A stretch of 31,327 bases of DNA from an uncultured Collinsella sp. (GTDB taxonomy: Bacteria; Actinomycetota; Coriobacteriia; Coriobacteriales; Coriobacteriaceae). This document shows positions 1-7,276 of this stretch, one piece after another. The notes beneath the pieces are model-generated. The model searched no databases. It was not told where the DNA came from and saw only the letters and a program-made list of their open reading frames with translations. The position numbers and the translations under genes were made by a program. How positions within the stretch are numbered: the first letter of the stretch is position 1; each line of letters begins with the position of its first letter. Where the stretch lies: assembly GCA_900550205.1 (NCBI GenBank), contig URRJ01000004.1, positions 1-31,327 of the forward strand, given 5' to 3'.

Positions 1-360
1 CAGATTGTCGACATGGAGCTCGCCGCCTTTGCCGCCGCCGGATCTATGCAGATGCGGCTCGACCGCACCAACACCACCATCAGCTGCATTGTCACCAATG
101 TGGAGCTCACCAAGGCCCAGGCCACCAAGGTGTCCCAAATGGCCGCAGACGCCTATGCGCACGCCATTCGCCCCACGCACACCACCAACGACGGTGACAC
201 CATCTACACCCTCGCCAGCGGCAAGCTGGGCGCCCAGGCAAGCGCCGCCGTACCCCTGGACCTGTTGGGCATGCTCGCCGTAAGGGCCCTACAGACCGCC
301 ATCGTAAACGGAGCCAAAACCGCCAAAACCTCCCACGGCATCCCGGGTGCCGCGAAGTAG
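1..360 (+). CDS. P1-family (DmpA/NylC-like) peptidase, 3' part only
   Basis: This is the C-terminal 119 residues of a protein that begins before the window; the frame is open from base 1 to the TAG at 358-360. The run R-T-N-T-T-I at fragment residues 22-27, followed by I-V-T-N and K-A-Q-A, resembles the segment of P1-family peptidases (DmpA aminopeptidase, NylC oligomer hydrolase) where the precursor cleaves itself and frees an N-terminal Ser or Thr nucleophile. Later residues H-T-T-N-D-G-D-T match the family's conserved HT..DGDT stretch. About 95 residues follow the presumed cleavage Thr, close to the small beta subunit of the family. The substrate cannot be told from this part. It converges on the minus-strand glycosyltransferase, with a long palindrome between them. 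Confidence 0.8.
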   Translation, partial: QIVDMELAAFAAAGSMQMRLDRTNTTISCIVTNVELTKAQATKVSQMAADAYAHAIRPTHTTNDGDTIYTLASGKLGAQASAAVPLDLLGMLAVRALQTAIVNGAKTAKTSHGIPGAAK

Positions 361-468
361 TCTCACTCGACCGACTTCCAACCTAATTCTTTTCAGCCCA
401 GGCACCTTTGTACCGCGCGTCGAAGGTCTTCAAATTCAGGCAGTCTGACAATCGATTCTTATAGCAGA

Positions 469-578
469 GGCCCCTTGGCCTTTAGTTTGATACAAGTTCC
501 GCACGAGCCGGAAAGCACTTAATGCGCTTTCCGTGCGAGCAGGACTGTTCGCAGTAGCAAACTAAAGGCCAAGGGGCC
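469..578. repeat. 110-bp nested palindrome (perfect 21-bp outer arms)
   Basis: Bases 469-489 are the exact reverse complement of 558-578 (21 of 21). Inside lies a second hairpin: 500-504 pairs with 533-537 and 510-516 (ggaaagc) pairs with 526-532 (gctttcc), with a 5-base bulge and a 9-base loop. It sits between two convergent genes, so it may end transcription from both sides, but there is no T-run after either outer arm and the arms are much longer than a terminator needs. No target-site duplication is visible. A small mobile palindromic repeat is the main alternative. The rest of 361-610 shows nothing recognisable. Confidence 0.8.
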
Positions 579-610
579 CAGTCAACCTATCAGCAGCGAT
601 TACTCAGCAG

Positions 611-1642
611 TTAGTTGAATTTGAAGATCTTTGAGGCAAGACGGTATATGCCGATTGTGGTTTTGTCTCCGGCCCGTCCACGCAGATTGGTGAAGAACCC
701 GACCACGCCGTAGCGCGCGTGACGATACATACGCTCGTCGTAAGCCTTCAGATCCTTCCACAGCGTCACCAGGCGTTCGCCAGCGCCCTCCTCATCGGAA
801 AGCTTGGTGAACACAGAGCAGACTGCCATCATCAGCGTAAAGTAGCTCATCATGTACGAGCACAGGCGCGGCGACTCGACATCCCTATACAGGTGGAACG
901 ACTCCATCATAATGCGCGTAACGCGGAACTGCTGGTCCAGGCGCTTAACCATCGTGGCCTCGTTGACACTTTGGCCCTCTCGACCAATGAAGTAGCGGTA
1001 GAGGTCAATGTCGGCGTAGTACATAGTCTTGCAGCGGGGCAGCGGCACGTAGGCGTAGATGTTGTCCACGTAGAAGGTGTGTGGCGGCATAGGCAGGTTG
1101 GACTCGCGGAGCACATCCGTGCGATAGCACAGGCTGTGCATGAGCATGTTCTGATCAAGGCGAAAATGTCCGACCTTGTCCCACGTAAAGATCTTCTTGC
1201 GCGGCAAGGCAAGCTTGTAGTCGATAGCGGCATGCGTGCCCTCATAGACCTTCTCGTATACATAATTCGAGATAAACAGGTCTACGCGCTGATCGCGCTC
1301 CTCAAAGCCGCGCAGCAGCGACAGCATGGTCGACAGAGCTTCACCATCGAGCCAGTCATCGGAGTCGACGACCTTGTAGTAGGTACCCTGCGCCTCGCGA
1401 AGACCCGAAAGGACAGCAATACCATGGCCGCCGTTTTTCTGGTGCACAGCGCGAATAATACCGGGATATCGAGCTTCCCACTCGTCTGCTTTGGCGGCTG
1501 TCTCATCCTGAGAGCCATCGTCGACGATGATAATCTCGACATCGGTGGCAAAATTGCTTCCCTCAAGGATAGAGGTAATGCAGTGGTCCATATCCTTGGC
1601 AGCATTGTACGAGGGAATGCCGAATGTAATAACTTTATGCAT
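611..1642 (-). CDS. Family 2 glycosyltransferase
   Basis: A GT-A fold glycosyltransferase of 343 residues that transfers a sugar from a nucleotide-sugar donor. The N-terminus (T-F-G-I-P-S-Y-N), the D-D-G-S at residues 41-44 and the metal-binding D-S-D-D-W at 93-97 are the standard GT2 signposts. The C-terminal half is less conserved and has no obvious membrane spans. The start at 1642 is chosen because the family begins this way (MxKVITFGIPSYN); its ATG overlaps the stop of the upstream mutase gene by 8 bases, a normal translational coupling. A longer open frame reaches 1672 but its extra residues lie inside the mutase gene. Being directly downstream of UDP-galactopyranose mutase, it is a good candidate for adding galactofuranose, or another sugar of the same surface glycan. 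The acceptor is unknown. Confidence 0.85.
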   Translation of the reverse strand: MHKVITFGIPSYNAAKDMDHCITSILEGSNFATDVEIIIVDDGSQDETAAKADEWEARYPGIIRAVHQKNGGHGIAVLSGLREAQGTYYKVVDSDDWLDGEALSTMLSLLRGFEERDQRVDLFISNYVYEKVYEGTHAAIDYKLALPRKKIFTWDKVGHFRLDQNMLMHSLCYRTDVLRESNLPMPPHTFYVDNIYAYVPLPRCKTMYYADIDLYRYFIGREGQSVNEATMVKRLDQQFRVTRIMMESFHLYRDVESPRLCSYMMSYFTLMMAVCSVFTKLSDEEGAGERLVTLWKDLKAYDERMYRHARYGVVGFFTNLRGRAGDKTTIGIYRLASKIFKFN

Positions 1643-2837
1643 GGCAGGCGATAATCTCATCCGATAGCTCAAGGGCGGAGTTGGTCACAGCATCCATATC
1701 GTAGTAGCGATACTCGGCCAGGCGACCAACCGGGTGGAAGTTCGTAAGGTTCTGGACGCGCTCAAGATAGCGCTCGTAGAGCTCGCGGTTCTCGGGCTCA
1801 AGAATGGCGTAGTACGGCGTCTCGCCCGAGCCGGGCGTATAGGCCTTGGAGTACTCCTTCATGATGGTGGTCTTGCCGGGCAGGACCTGGCCAGTCATGT
1901 TCTTGAACTCGGTGATACGCGTGTAATCCTCGCTCGTGGTGTAGTTGACGGTGCCCACGGGCTGGAACTGATCCATATCGAGCGTCTCGAACTTCATGTC
2001 GAGCGTGCGGTACGGCAGGGCGCCCAAGTCGAGATTGAACAGCTCATCGAGCGGACCGGTGTAGACGATCTCGCCGCCGTAGACCTTGCCGTCGACCTTG
2101 ACGGTTGTCTCGTCGATCTCGAAGAGATCGCGAGCATCCACGTCGCAGAACACATCAATCAGGTCGTGGTCGAGCATGTGCTCAAACAGCGCCGTGTAGC
2201 CATCCTGCGGCATACCCTGGAAGGGGGCCTGCGGGAAGTAGCGGTCATCGTCGCCCACAAAAACGGGAACGCGGCCGGTGATCGACGGGTCGATCTGGTC
2301 GGGCGTCTGACCCCACTGCTTCATGGTGTAATGCAAAAAGACGTTCTCGTAGACGTAATCAGCGACCTCGGCAAGATCCGGGTCGTTCTTCTTGCGCAGC
2401 TCCATGATGGGCACCTTGACGTCCTTGCCAAAGGTCTCCACGAGCTTTTGATACAGCTCCTCGCCGCGCTCATCGCCAAAGGCGAGCTTAAGGCTCGCGT
2501 GGTTAAAGGGCACGGGCATAAGGGTACCGTGAATGTTGGCGAGCACCTTGTGCTGGTAGTCCGTCCACTTGGTAAAGCGCGACAGGAAATTGTGGACGCG
2601 CTCATTAAAGGTATGGTAGATGTGCGGACCATACTCGTGGATAAGGATCCCGGCCTCATCGGCGCAGTCGTAGGCGTTGCCCGCAATGTGGCTGCGACGC
2701 TCCAGAACTGCAACACGATAGCCGATGGTCTCGGCGAGACGGCGGGCACAAACGGCACCGGCATATCCGGCACCGACGACAATCATGTCGTATGCGCCGG
2801 CGTTAAAGCCTTCAGGCAGGCCTGAGGTAATCTGCAT
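1635..2837 (-). CDS. glf: UDP-galactopyranose mutase
   Basis: A flavoenzyme of 400 residues that converts UDP-galactopyranose to UDP-galactofuranose in the cytoplasm, the donor for galactofuranose-containing cell-wall or capsular glycans. An FAD-binding motif V-V-G-A-G-Y-A-G-A lies near residue 21, followed by the E-R-R dinucleotide-binding acid end and the family segment H-I-A-G-N-A-Y-D. The G-P-H-I-Y-H-T-F-N run is typical of Glf, as are the W-G-Q-T-P and the Y-P-x-x-x-x-N-x-x-L-like C-terminal stretches. Length is close to the family norm. The ATG at 2837 has AAGGAG six bases upstream; an internal Met just before the FAD motif would give a shorter, more usual N-terminus, but it has no comparable site. 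First gene of a two-gene unit with the glycosyltransferase. Confidence 0.93.
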   Translation of the reverse strand: MQITSGLPEGFNAGAYDMIVVGAGYAGAVCARRLAETIGYRVAVLERRSHIAGNAYDCADEAGILIHEYGPHIYHTFNERVHNFLSRFTKWTDYQHKVLANIHGTLMPVPFNHASLKLAFGDERGEELYQKLVETFGKDVKVPIMELRKKNDPDLAEVADYVYENVFLHYTMKQWGQTPDQIDPSITGRVPVFVGDDDRYFPQAPFQGMPQDGYTALFEHMLDHDLIDVFCDVDARDLFEIDETTVKVDGKVYGGEIVYTGPLDELFNLDLGALPYRTLDMKFETLDMDQFQPVGTVNYTTSEDYTRITEFKNMTGQVLPGKTTIMKEYSKAYTPGSGETPYYAILEPENRELYERYLERVQNLTNFHPVGRLAEYRYYDMDAVTNSALELSDEIIACHA

Positions 2838-3068
2838 CGATACTCCTTGTCAAAAGCCACGGGCTCGTTAGCTGGGCTTTTCTCGAACATTCTTCGAGAC
2901 ATATTTATCAGAGCGATTATAGCGCTAATGCGTCCTATAATGAGCTTGCCACACAAGGAAAGCTCAAGCGCCGCGGCGAACATAATTGAAAGGTAAACCC
3001 GCTAGCAGCGGGTTTATTCGTGGACAGCCGAGCGCCTGGAGCTTAGCGAAACGCTTGTAAGGAGTAAC
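2838..3068. promoter_or_regulatory. Divergent glf / pta control region with leader hairpins
   Basis: Two perfect TATAAT boxes face apart: on the minus strand at 2916-2921 for glf, and on the plus strand at 2936-2941 for pta. Neither has a convincing -35, so only the -10 boxes are claimed. The glf leader holds a short hairpin (2881-2887 with 2893-2899). The pta leader of about 120 bases holds a perfect 10-bp hairpin with a 3-base loop (2994-3003 with 3007-3016), followed by TTTATTCG, and a weaker gagctt/aagctc pair upstream (from 2942). The 10-bp hairpin could be a leaky terminator or an mRNA stability element. Confidence 0.4.
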
Positions 3069-4049
3069 ATGAGCGATTTCCTTAACCGTATGAAGTCTGC
3101 CGCCAAGGCCGACCTTAAGACGATCGTCCTGCCCGAGGGCGAGGATCCGCGCACCATCGTCGCAGCCACCAAGATCATCGAGGAGGGCCTGGCAAAGATT
3201 ATCATCCTGGGCAACCCCGATGAGATCAACGTTCCCGGCGCTACCATCATCGACCCGCGCAATGCCGAGAAGCACGAGGAGTACGCGCAGAAGTTTGCCG
3301 AGCTCCGCGCCAAGAAGGGTGTCACCATCGAGCAGGCTCGCGCCCAGGTGATGGACGCTACCTACTTTGGCACCATGATGGTCAAGATGGGCGATGCCGA
3401 CGGCCTGGTCTCCGGCGCCTGCCATTCTACCGCCGACACCCTGCGCCCCGCGCTGCAGATCCTCAAGACCGCCCCGGGCACCAAGCTGGTCTCGGCCTTC
3501 TTCGTGATGTGCACCGACACTCCGCAGTTCGGCACCGACGGCACGCTGATCTTCGCCGACTGCGGCCTCAACATCAACCCGTCCTCCGACGAGCTCTCCG
3601 AGATCGCCATCGCCTCCGCTCACTCCTGGTCCACCTTCATGGGCAACGTTGAGCCGCACGTGGCCATGCTCTCCTACTCCACCATGGGCTCCGCCGGCGG
3701 CGAGGTCGCCAAGAAGGTCCAGGAGGCCGTGAAGTTCTGCAAGGAGAAGGCTCCCGAGCTCGCCATCGATGGCGACCTGCAGCTCGACGCCGCCATCGTC
3801 CCCACCGTCGCCCAGCTCAAGGCTCCCGGTTCCTCCGTTGCCGGCAAGGCCAACGTGCTCGTGTTCCCCGACCTCGAGGCCGGCAACATCGGCTACAAGC
3901 TGGTCCAGCGCTTCGCCGGTGCCGACGCTTACGGCCCCATCCTGCAGGGCATCGCCAAGCCGGTTAACGACCTTTCGCGCGGCTGCTCTGCCGACGACAT
4001 CGTGGGTGTCGTGGCCATCACCGCCGTCCAGGCTCAGATGGCTGAGTAG
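3069..4049 (+). CDS. pta: Phosphate acetyltransferase
   Basis: Converts acetyl-CoA and phosphate to acetyl phosphate and CoA in the cytoplasm, the step before acetate kinase in ATP-yielding acetate formation. The 326 residues match the short, single-domain Pta/PTB family; the long DRTGG-containing N-terminal extension of enteric Pta is absent. Recognisable family stretches are the N-terminal I-V-L-P-E-G-E-D-P-R, D-G-L-V-S-G-A near residue 113, the S-Y-S-T-x-G-S-A-G segment and the C-terminal P-V-N-D-L-S-R-G-C motif. The ATG follows AAGGAG by five bases. It converges on the first of two acetate kinase genes, so the pathway is clustered but not co-transcribed. The 5' leader carries hairpins described separately. 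Confidence 0.95.
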   Translation: MSDFLNRMKSAAKADLKTIVLPEGEDPRTIVAATKIIEEGLAKIIILGNPDEINVPGATIIDPRNAEKHEEYAQKFAELRAKKGVTIEQARAQVMDATYFGTMMVKMGDADGLVSGACHSTADTLRPALQILKTAPGTKLVSAFFVMCTDTPQFGTDGTLIFADCGLNINPSSDELSEIAIASAHSWSTFMGNVEPHVAMLSYSTMGSAGGEVAKKVQEAVKFCKEKAPELAIDGDLQLDAAIVPTVAQLKAPGSSVAGKANVLVFPDLEAGNIGYKLVQRFAGADAYGPILQGIAKPVNDLSRGCSADDIVGVVAITAVQAQMAE

Positions 4050-4064
4050 CGTACGCACTCGCCC

Positions 4065-4195
4065 GAAGGCCGTACGGGCTAACCCCTGAAAACGTCCTCG
4101 ACCAATGAAACGCCCCCGTTCTGCTCCTCCGGAGCTACGAACGGGGGCGTTTCTGGTCTGCGGAATGTTTTCAGGGGTTAGCCCGTACGGCCTTC
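4065..4195. repeat. 131-bp nested palindrome (perfect 29-bp outer arms)
   Basis: Bases 4065-4093 are the exact reverse complement of 4167-4195 (29 of 29). Within them 4100-4104 pairs with 4154-4158, then 4107-4121 pairs perfectly with 4139-4153 (15 bp), and the centre folds again as gctcc-tcc-ggagc. The structure starts 15 bases after the pta stop codon. The inner hairpin resembles a terminator but lacks a good T-run, and the outer duplex is far beyond ordinary terminators. Nothing points to a transposase. Same architecture as the element at 469-578, with unrelated sequence. Confidence 0.85.
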
Positions 4196-4356
4196 TACCG
4201 CTACGTAGCAATTAGGGTATCTGGGGTGGACGGCGGCTTGGCTACGAGCTGGAGCTGAAGACCTGAATGATTGGATGCCGTTGCTGGGAGCGCAGGCGTT
4301 GCTGGCCATGGTCACTTTGGGACCGAAATGTTGGCTGAAGTTCGGTGTCTAACCCA

Positions 4357-4530
4357 CCGGAAAGTGTATCCCGGTTTGGAGGCGGATTGTGGGATGTAGC
4401 TTCCGCTTGGGGGCTGTCTGGGAAACTGTGGACCGGAATTTTGCTTTATTGTGGGTCGCACTTTCCGCAACCAGCCCCAAGCGGAAAGCGTGTCCCAGAA
4501 TTAACGCTCGGAATGGGACAGAGTTTCCGC
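4357..4530. repeat. Six 19-bp motifs, alternating orientation, exact 31-bp period
   Basis: Copies lie at 4357-4375 (+), 4388-4406 (-), 4419-4437 (+, degenerate), 4450-4468 (-), 4481-4499 (+) and 4512-4530 (-). Read in one direction they approximate GCGGAAAGTGTGTCCCACA, with CGGAA and CCC the best-kept parts. Start-to-start distance is 31 bases every time and orientation flips every time, leaving 12-base spacers of unrelated sequence. Neighbouring copies could pair as hairpins, or the array could present protein sites three helical turns apart. No protein gene is credible across it. The flanking stretch 4196-4356 holds nothing recognisable. Confidence 0.75.
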
Positions 4531-4551
4531 CGTTAATCCAGCTGCCAGCAA

Positions 4552-4585
4552 AAAGGCCTCCTGAGTCGTTGCTCAGGAGGCCTTT
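4552..4585 (-). terminator. Rho-independent terminator of the first ackA
   Basis: A perfect 14-bp stem (4552-4565 with 4572-4585) with a 6-base loop lies 23 bases beyond the ackA stop. On the minus strand the 3' arm runs into a T-rich tail (CCTTTTTGC). Confidence 0.9.
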
Positions 4586-4607
4586 CGTTTACATGCAAAC
4601 GAGCGCG

Positions 4608-5786
4608 TTAGTTGTTCTTGGTCAGGCGCTCTACGTCGTGGGCGATCATGTATTCCTCGTCGGTGGGGATGACCATGACCGTGACAGAAGAGCCGGCGGC
4701 GCTGATGACCTGTGGGCCGTTACCCACGGCCTCGCGGTTCTTGTTGTTGTCGATGCGCACGCCCAGCCACTCAAAGCAGTCGCAGAAAGCCTTGCGGATC
4801 GAGCAGTCGTTCTCGCCAATACCCGCGGTAAAGGTGATGGTGTCCACGCCCGCCATGGAAGCGATCATGGAGCCGGCCTGCTGCATGGCCTTGTAGGCGA
4901 ACATATCGAAGGCGAGCAAGCAGCGCTCGTCGCCCTCGGAGGCGCGTGTACGGATGTCGCGGGCGTCATTGGAGATACCCGAGATGGCAAGCAGACCGGA
5001 CTGCTTGTTCATCATGTCATCGACTTCCTGGTAGCTGTAGCCACCCTCGCGCTGAAGGTAGCACACGGTGGCCGGGTCAATGGAACCACAACGAGTGCCC
5101 ATCATCAGGCCGTCGAGCGGCGTTAGGCCCATCGTGGTATCGCGGCACACGCCGTCCTCGATGGCGGCGAGCGAAGCACCGTTGCCCAGATGGCACGAAA
5201 GCAGACGGTGACAGCGCGAGCCTAGGATCTCCTTGGCCATCATCCACTCATAGCGGTGGCTCGTGCCGTGGGCACCGTACTTGCGCACGTGGTACTTGTC
5301 GCACACGTCCTTAGGCAACGCGTAGGTGTAGGCGACCTCGGGCATGGTCATGTGGAACGAGGTATCGAAGACGGCCACGTTGGGCAGCTCCGGATACTTC
5401 TCGCGGCAATACTCGATTGCTGCGGCCTCGCCATAATTGTGCAGCGGGGCGAGCGGGGCCACCTCGAGAATCTTAGCCATGACCTCGTCGTCGACGACCG
5501 CGGAATCCTTAAAGTGCCAACCGCCTTGAACAATGCGATGGCCAATGCCATCGATCGTAAAGTCGGTCTTCTCGAGCTCCTCGAGCACACGCGCGATAGC
5601 CGAACGGTGATCCGGGAAGGGAACCTCCTCGGTTTGCTTGGCGCCACCGTTCTCGGAGTGGCCAAAGATGCCCATGTCCGAACCGATACGCTCGCAGTTG
5701 CCCTTGGCGAAAACCTCGCGGGTATCGGTATCCAAAAGCTGATATTTAAGGCTTGAGCTACCGGCGTTGACAACAAGTACGTTCAT
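4608..5786 (-). CDS. ackA: Acetate kinase, paralogue 1
   Basis: Makes ATP and acetate from acetyl phosphate and ADP, the last step of the Pta-AckA pathway. The 392 residues open with N-A-G-S-S-S-L-K (Asn7, Ser10, Ser12). By alignment in memory with the Methanosarcina enzyme, Arg84, Asp141, His173 and Arg232 fall on its catalytic Arg91, Asp148, His180 and Arg241, and the C-terminal T-D-E-E carries the magnesium-binding Glu. Unusually, the common H-R-V-V-H-G-G stretch reads H-R-I-V-Q-G-G-W here. AAAGGAG precedes the ATG. It lies 164 bases downstream of a second, equally long acetate kinase gene on the same strand, with a terminator between them, so each probably has its own promoter. Confidence 0.95.
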   Translation of the reverse strand: MNVLVVNAGSSSLKYQLLDTDTREVFAKGNCERIGSDMGIFGHSENGGAKQTEEVPFPDHRSAIARVLEELEKTDFTIDGIGHRIVQGGWHFKDSAVVDDEVMAKILEVAPLAPLHNYGEAAAIEYCREKYPELPNVAVFDTSFHMTMPEVAYTYALPKDVCDKYHVRKYGAHGTSHRYEWMMAKEILGSRCHRLLSCHLGNGASLAAIEDGVCRDTTMGLTPLDGLMMGTRCGSIDPATVCYLQREGGYSYQEVDDMMNKQSGLLAISGISNDARDIRTRASEGDERCLLAFDMFAYKAMQQAGSMIASMAGVDTITFTAGIGENDCSIRKAFCDCFEWLGVRIDNNKNREAVGNGPQVISAAGSSVTVMVIPTDEEYMIAHDVERLTKNN

Positions 5787-5852
5787 GAGACTCCTTTGCA
5801 GTGCGATACGGTCGGCGCAGACCCCTTAAGGCGGCCGCATGTTAATAAGAAG

Positions 5853-5869
5853 TTATCACACCTTGATAA
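5853..5869. promoter_or_regulatory. Possible operator and promoter upstream of ackA 1
   Basis: TTATCA-CACCT-TGATAA is an inverted repeat about 67 bases before the ackA start. On the minus strand it overlaps a possible promoter (TTTATC, 17 bases, TATTAA). This is a pattern observation only; no regulator is identified nearby. Confidence 0.3.
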
Positions 5870-5902
5870 ATAGCTATCAGGCATATCGCCCAACGAGCAC
5901 AA

Positions 5903-5946
5903 AAGAGGGGCCGAACGGCGCTCGATCGTCCAGTCCCTCCCCTCTT
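5903..5946 (-). terminator. Terminator of the second ackA
   Basis: An 8-bp stem (5903-5910 with 5939-5946) with a 28-base loop directly follows the stop of paralogue 2. On the minus strand it ends in CCCCTCTTTTG. The loop is large, so efficiency is uncertain. Confidence 0.55.
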
Positions 5947-5950
5947 GCAA

Positions 5951-7129
5951 TTACTTGCCGTTGACGATGCGCTCGACGTCGGAAGCGATCATGAACTCCT
6001 CGTCCGTGGGGATGACGAAAATCTTGACCTTAGAATCCTTGGCAGACAGGCACCAAGCGCCGTCACCGCGCAGGGCGTTGCGGGCATGATCCATCTTGAC
6101 GCCCATAAAGGCCAGGCGGTCGGCAACGCCGGCGCGGACGGCCGGAGCGTGCTCGCCGATGCCGGCGGTAAAGACCAGGGTGTCCATACCGCACATGGAA
6201 GTAGCCATCTCAGCAGCCTTGGCGGCAATCTTGTAGACAAACATATCGAAGGCGAGCTGAGCCTCGGGGTCACCAGCAGCGGCGAGCTCCTCGACGTTGC
6301 GGCAGTCGTTGGTCTTGCCGCCGGTCACAGCCAAAAGGCCGGACTTCTTGTTCATCATCTCGTCGACCTCGTCGAAGGTGTAGCCGCCTTCGCGCTGCAG
6401 GTAGCACACGGTAGCAGGGTCGATGGAGCCGCAGCGGGTGCCCATCATGACACCGTCGAGCGGCGTCAAGCCCATGGTGGTGTCCATGCACTTGCCGTCC
6501 TCGATGGCGCACAGGGAAGCGCCGGAGCCGATATGGCACACGACGACCTTGCGGGCCTCGCCATTGGTCATCTCGGCGACCTTCTTGGAGATGTAACGGT
6601 AGCTGGTGCCGTGGGCGCCGTACTTACGGATGTGCAGCTTGTCGCAGACGTCCTTGGGCAGGGCGTAAGTCTTGGCGACCTCGGGCATGTTGAAGTGGAA
6701 AGCGGTGTCGTAAACCGTGACGTTGGGCAGATCGGGATACTGCTCCAGGCAGAACTCGATAACGTTGGCCTCGGGGTTGTTGTGCAGCGGAGCGAGCGGA
6801 GCGACCTCGCGGATCTTGGCGAGAACGTCCTCGTCGACGAGGGAGGAATCGCCAAAGTACCAACCGCCCTGAACGATGCGATGGCCGATGCCCTCAATCT
6901 TGACGCCGTTGGCCTCGAGGTCCTTCAGGACAACCTCGATGGCGACCTTGTGGTCGGGGAACTCGATGTTCTCGGTCACCTTCTTGGAACCGTTGGCAGC
7001 GTGGGTGAAGGTACCGCCGGTAAAGCAGACGCGCTCGCAGGAGCCCTTTGCGGACACCTTGTGGGACTTGGTATCGATGACCTGATACTTAAGGGTCGAA
7101 GATCCTGCGTTGACGACCAGAACGTTCAT
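5951..7129 (-). CDS. ackA: Acetate kinase, paralogue 2
   Basis: A second full-length acetate kinase of 392 residues, aligning with paralogue 1 without gaps; a hand count gives 59 identities in the first 100 positions. It keeps Asn7, Ser10, Arg84, Asp141, His173, Arg232 and the C-terminal D-E-E, and shares the unusual H-R-I-V-Q-G-G-W. It differs from paralogue 1 by Thr instead of Ser at position 12 and Tyr instead of His at position 177, in the Y-G-A-H-G-T-S-[HY]-R-Y signature. All essential residues are there, so it is probably active, perhaps with changed kinetics or substrate range (propionate is possible). AGGGAG lies five bases before the ATG. The divergence argues for an old duplication rather than a recent assembly-style repeat. 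Confidence 0.94.
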   Translation of the reverse strand: MNVLVVNAGSSTLKYQVIDTKSHKVSAKGSCERVCFTGGTFTHAANGSKKVTENIEFPDHKVAIEVVLKDLEANGVKIEGIGHRIVQGGWYFGDSSLVDEDVLAKIREVAPLAPLHNNPEANVIEFCLEQYPDLPNVTVYDTAFHFNMPEVAKTYALPKDVCDKLHIRKYGAHGTSYRYISKKVAEMTNGEARKVVVCHIGSGASLCAIEDGKCMDTTMGLTPLDGVMMGTRCGSIDPATVCYLQREGGYTFDEVDEMMNKKSGLLAVTGGKTNDCRNVEELAAAGDPEAQLAFDMFVYKIAAKAAEMATSMCGMDTLVFTAGIGEHAPAVRAGVADRLAFMGVKMDHARNALRGDGAWCLSAKDSKVKIFVIPTDEEFMIASDVERIVNGK

Positions 7130-7182
7130 GTGTCTCCCTACTAACAGGCGGTGTGGCGCCGCCAGGTTACATACGCTTCAAT

Positions 7183-7216
7183 AATAAACCCAAACGCCCT
7201 CGCGCTCGGGTTTATT
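7183..7216 (-). terminator. Terminator after the HIT gene
   Basis: A perfect 9-bp stem (7183-7191 with 7208-7216) with a 16-base loop, followed on the minus strand by TTATTATTG. It separates the HIT gene (stop at 7277) from ackA paralogue 2. The rest of this 147-base gap shows no clear promoter. Confidence 0.6.
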
Positions 7217-7276
7217 GCGTTGATATATAAGTTATCGGTGTCTGAGCTTCCGTTTCATTGCAAGGAAGAAGCGCCC

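Noticed and set aside
469..578. Insertion sequence end or complete MITE
   Set aside because: No target-site duplication or transposase is visible; kept only as a palindromic repeat.
2964..4211. Minus-strand open frame opposite pta
   Set aside because: Antisense shadow of a confirmed pta; its ends lie inside palindromes rather than at a start signal.
4357..4530. CRISPR array
   Set aside because: The regular 31-bp step suggests it, but the repeats are diverged, alternate in orientation, have only 12-base spacers and no cas genes are present.
4345..4536. Small protein gene across the motif array
   Set aside because: The frame is explained by GC-rich repeated motifs; no ribosome binding site, and the sequence pattern is at DNA level.
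5945..7144. Plus-strand open frame opposite ackA paralogue 2
   Set aside because: Mirror of a well-recognised acetate kinase; no ribosome binding site and no family features.
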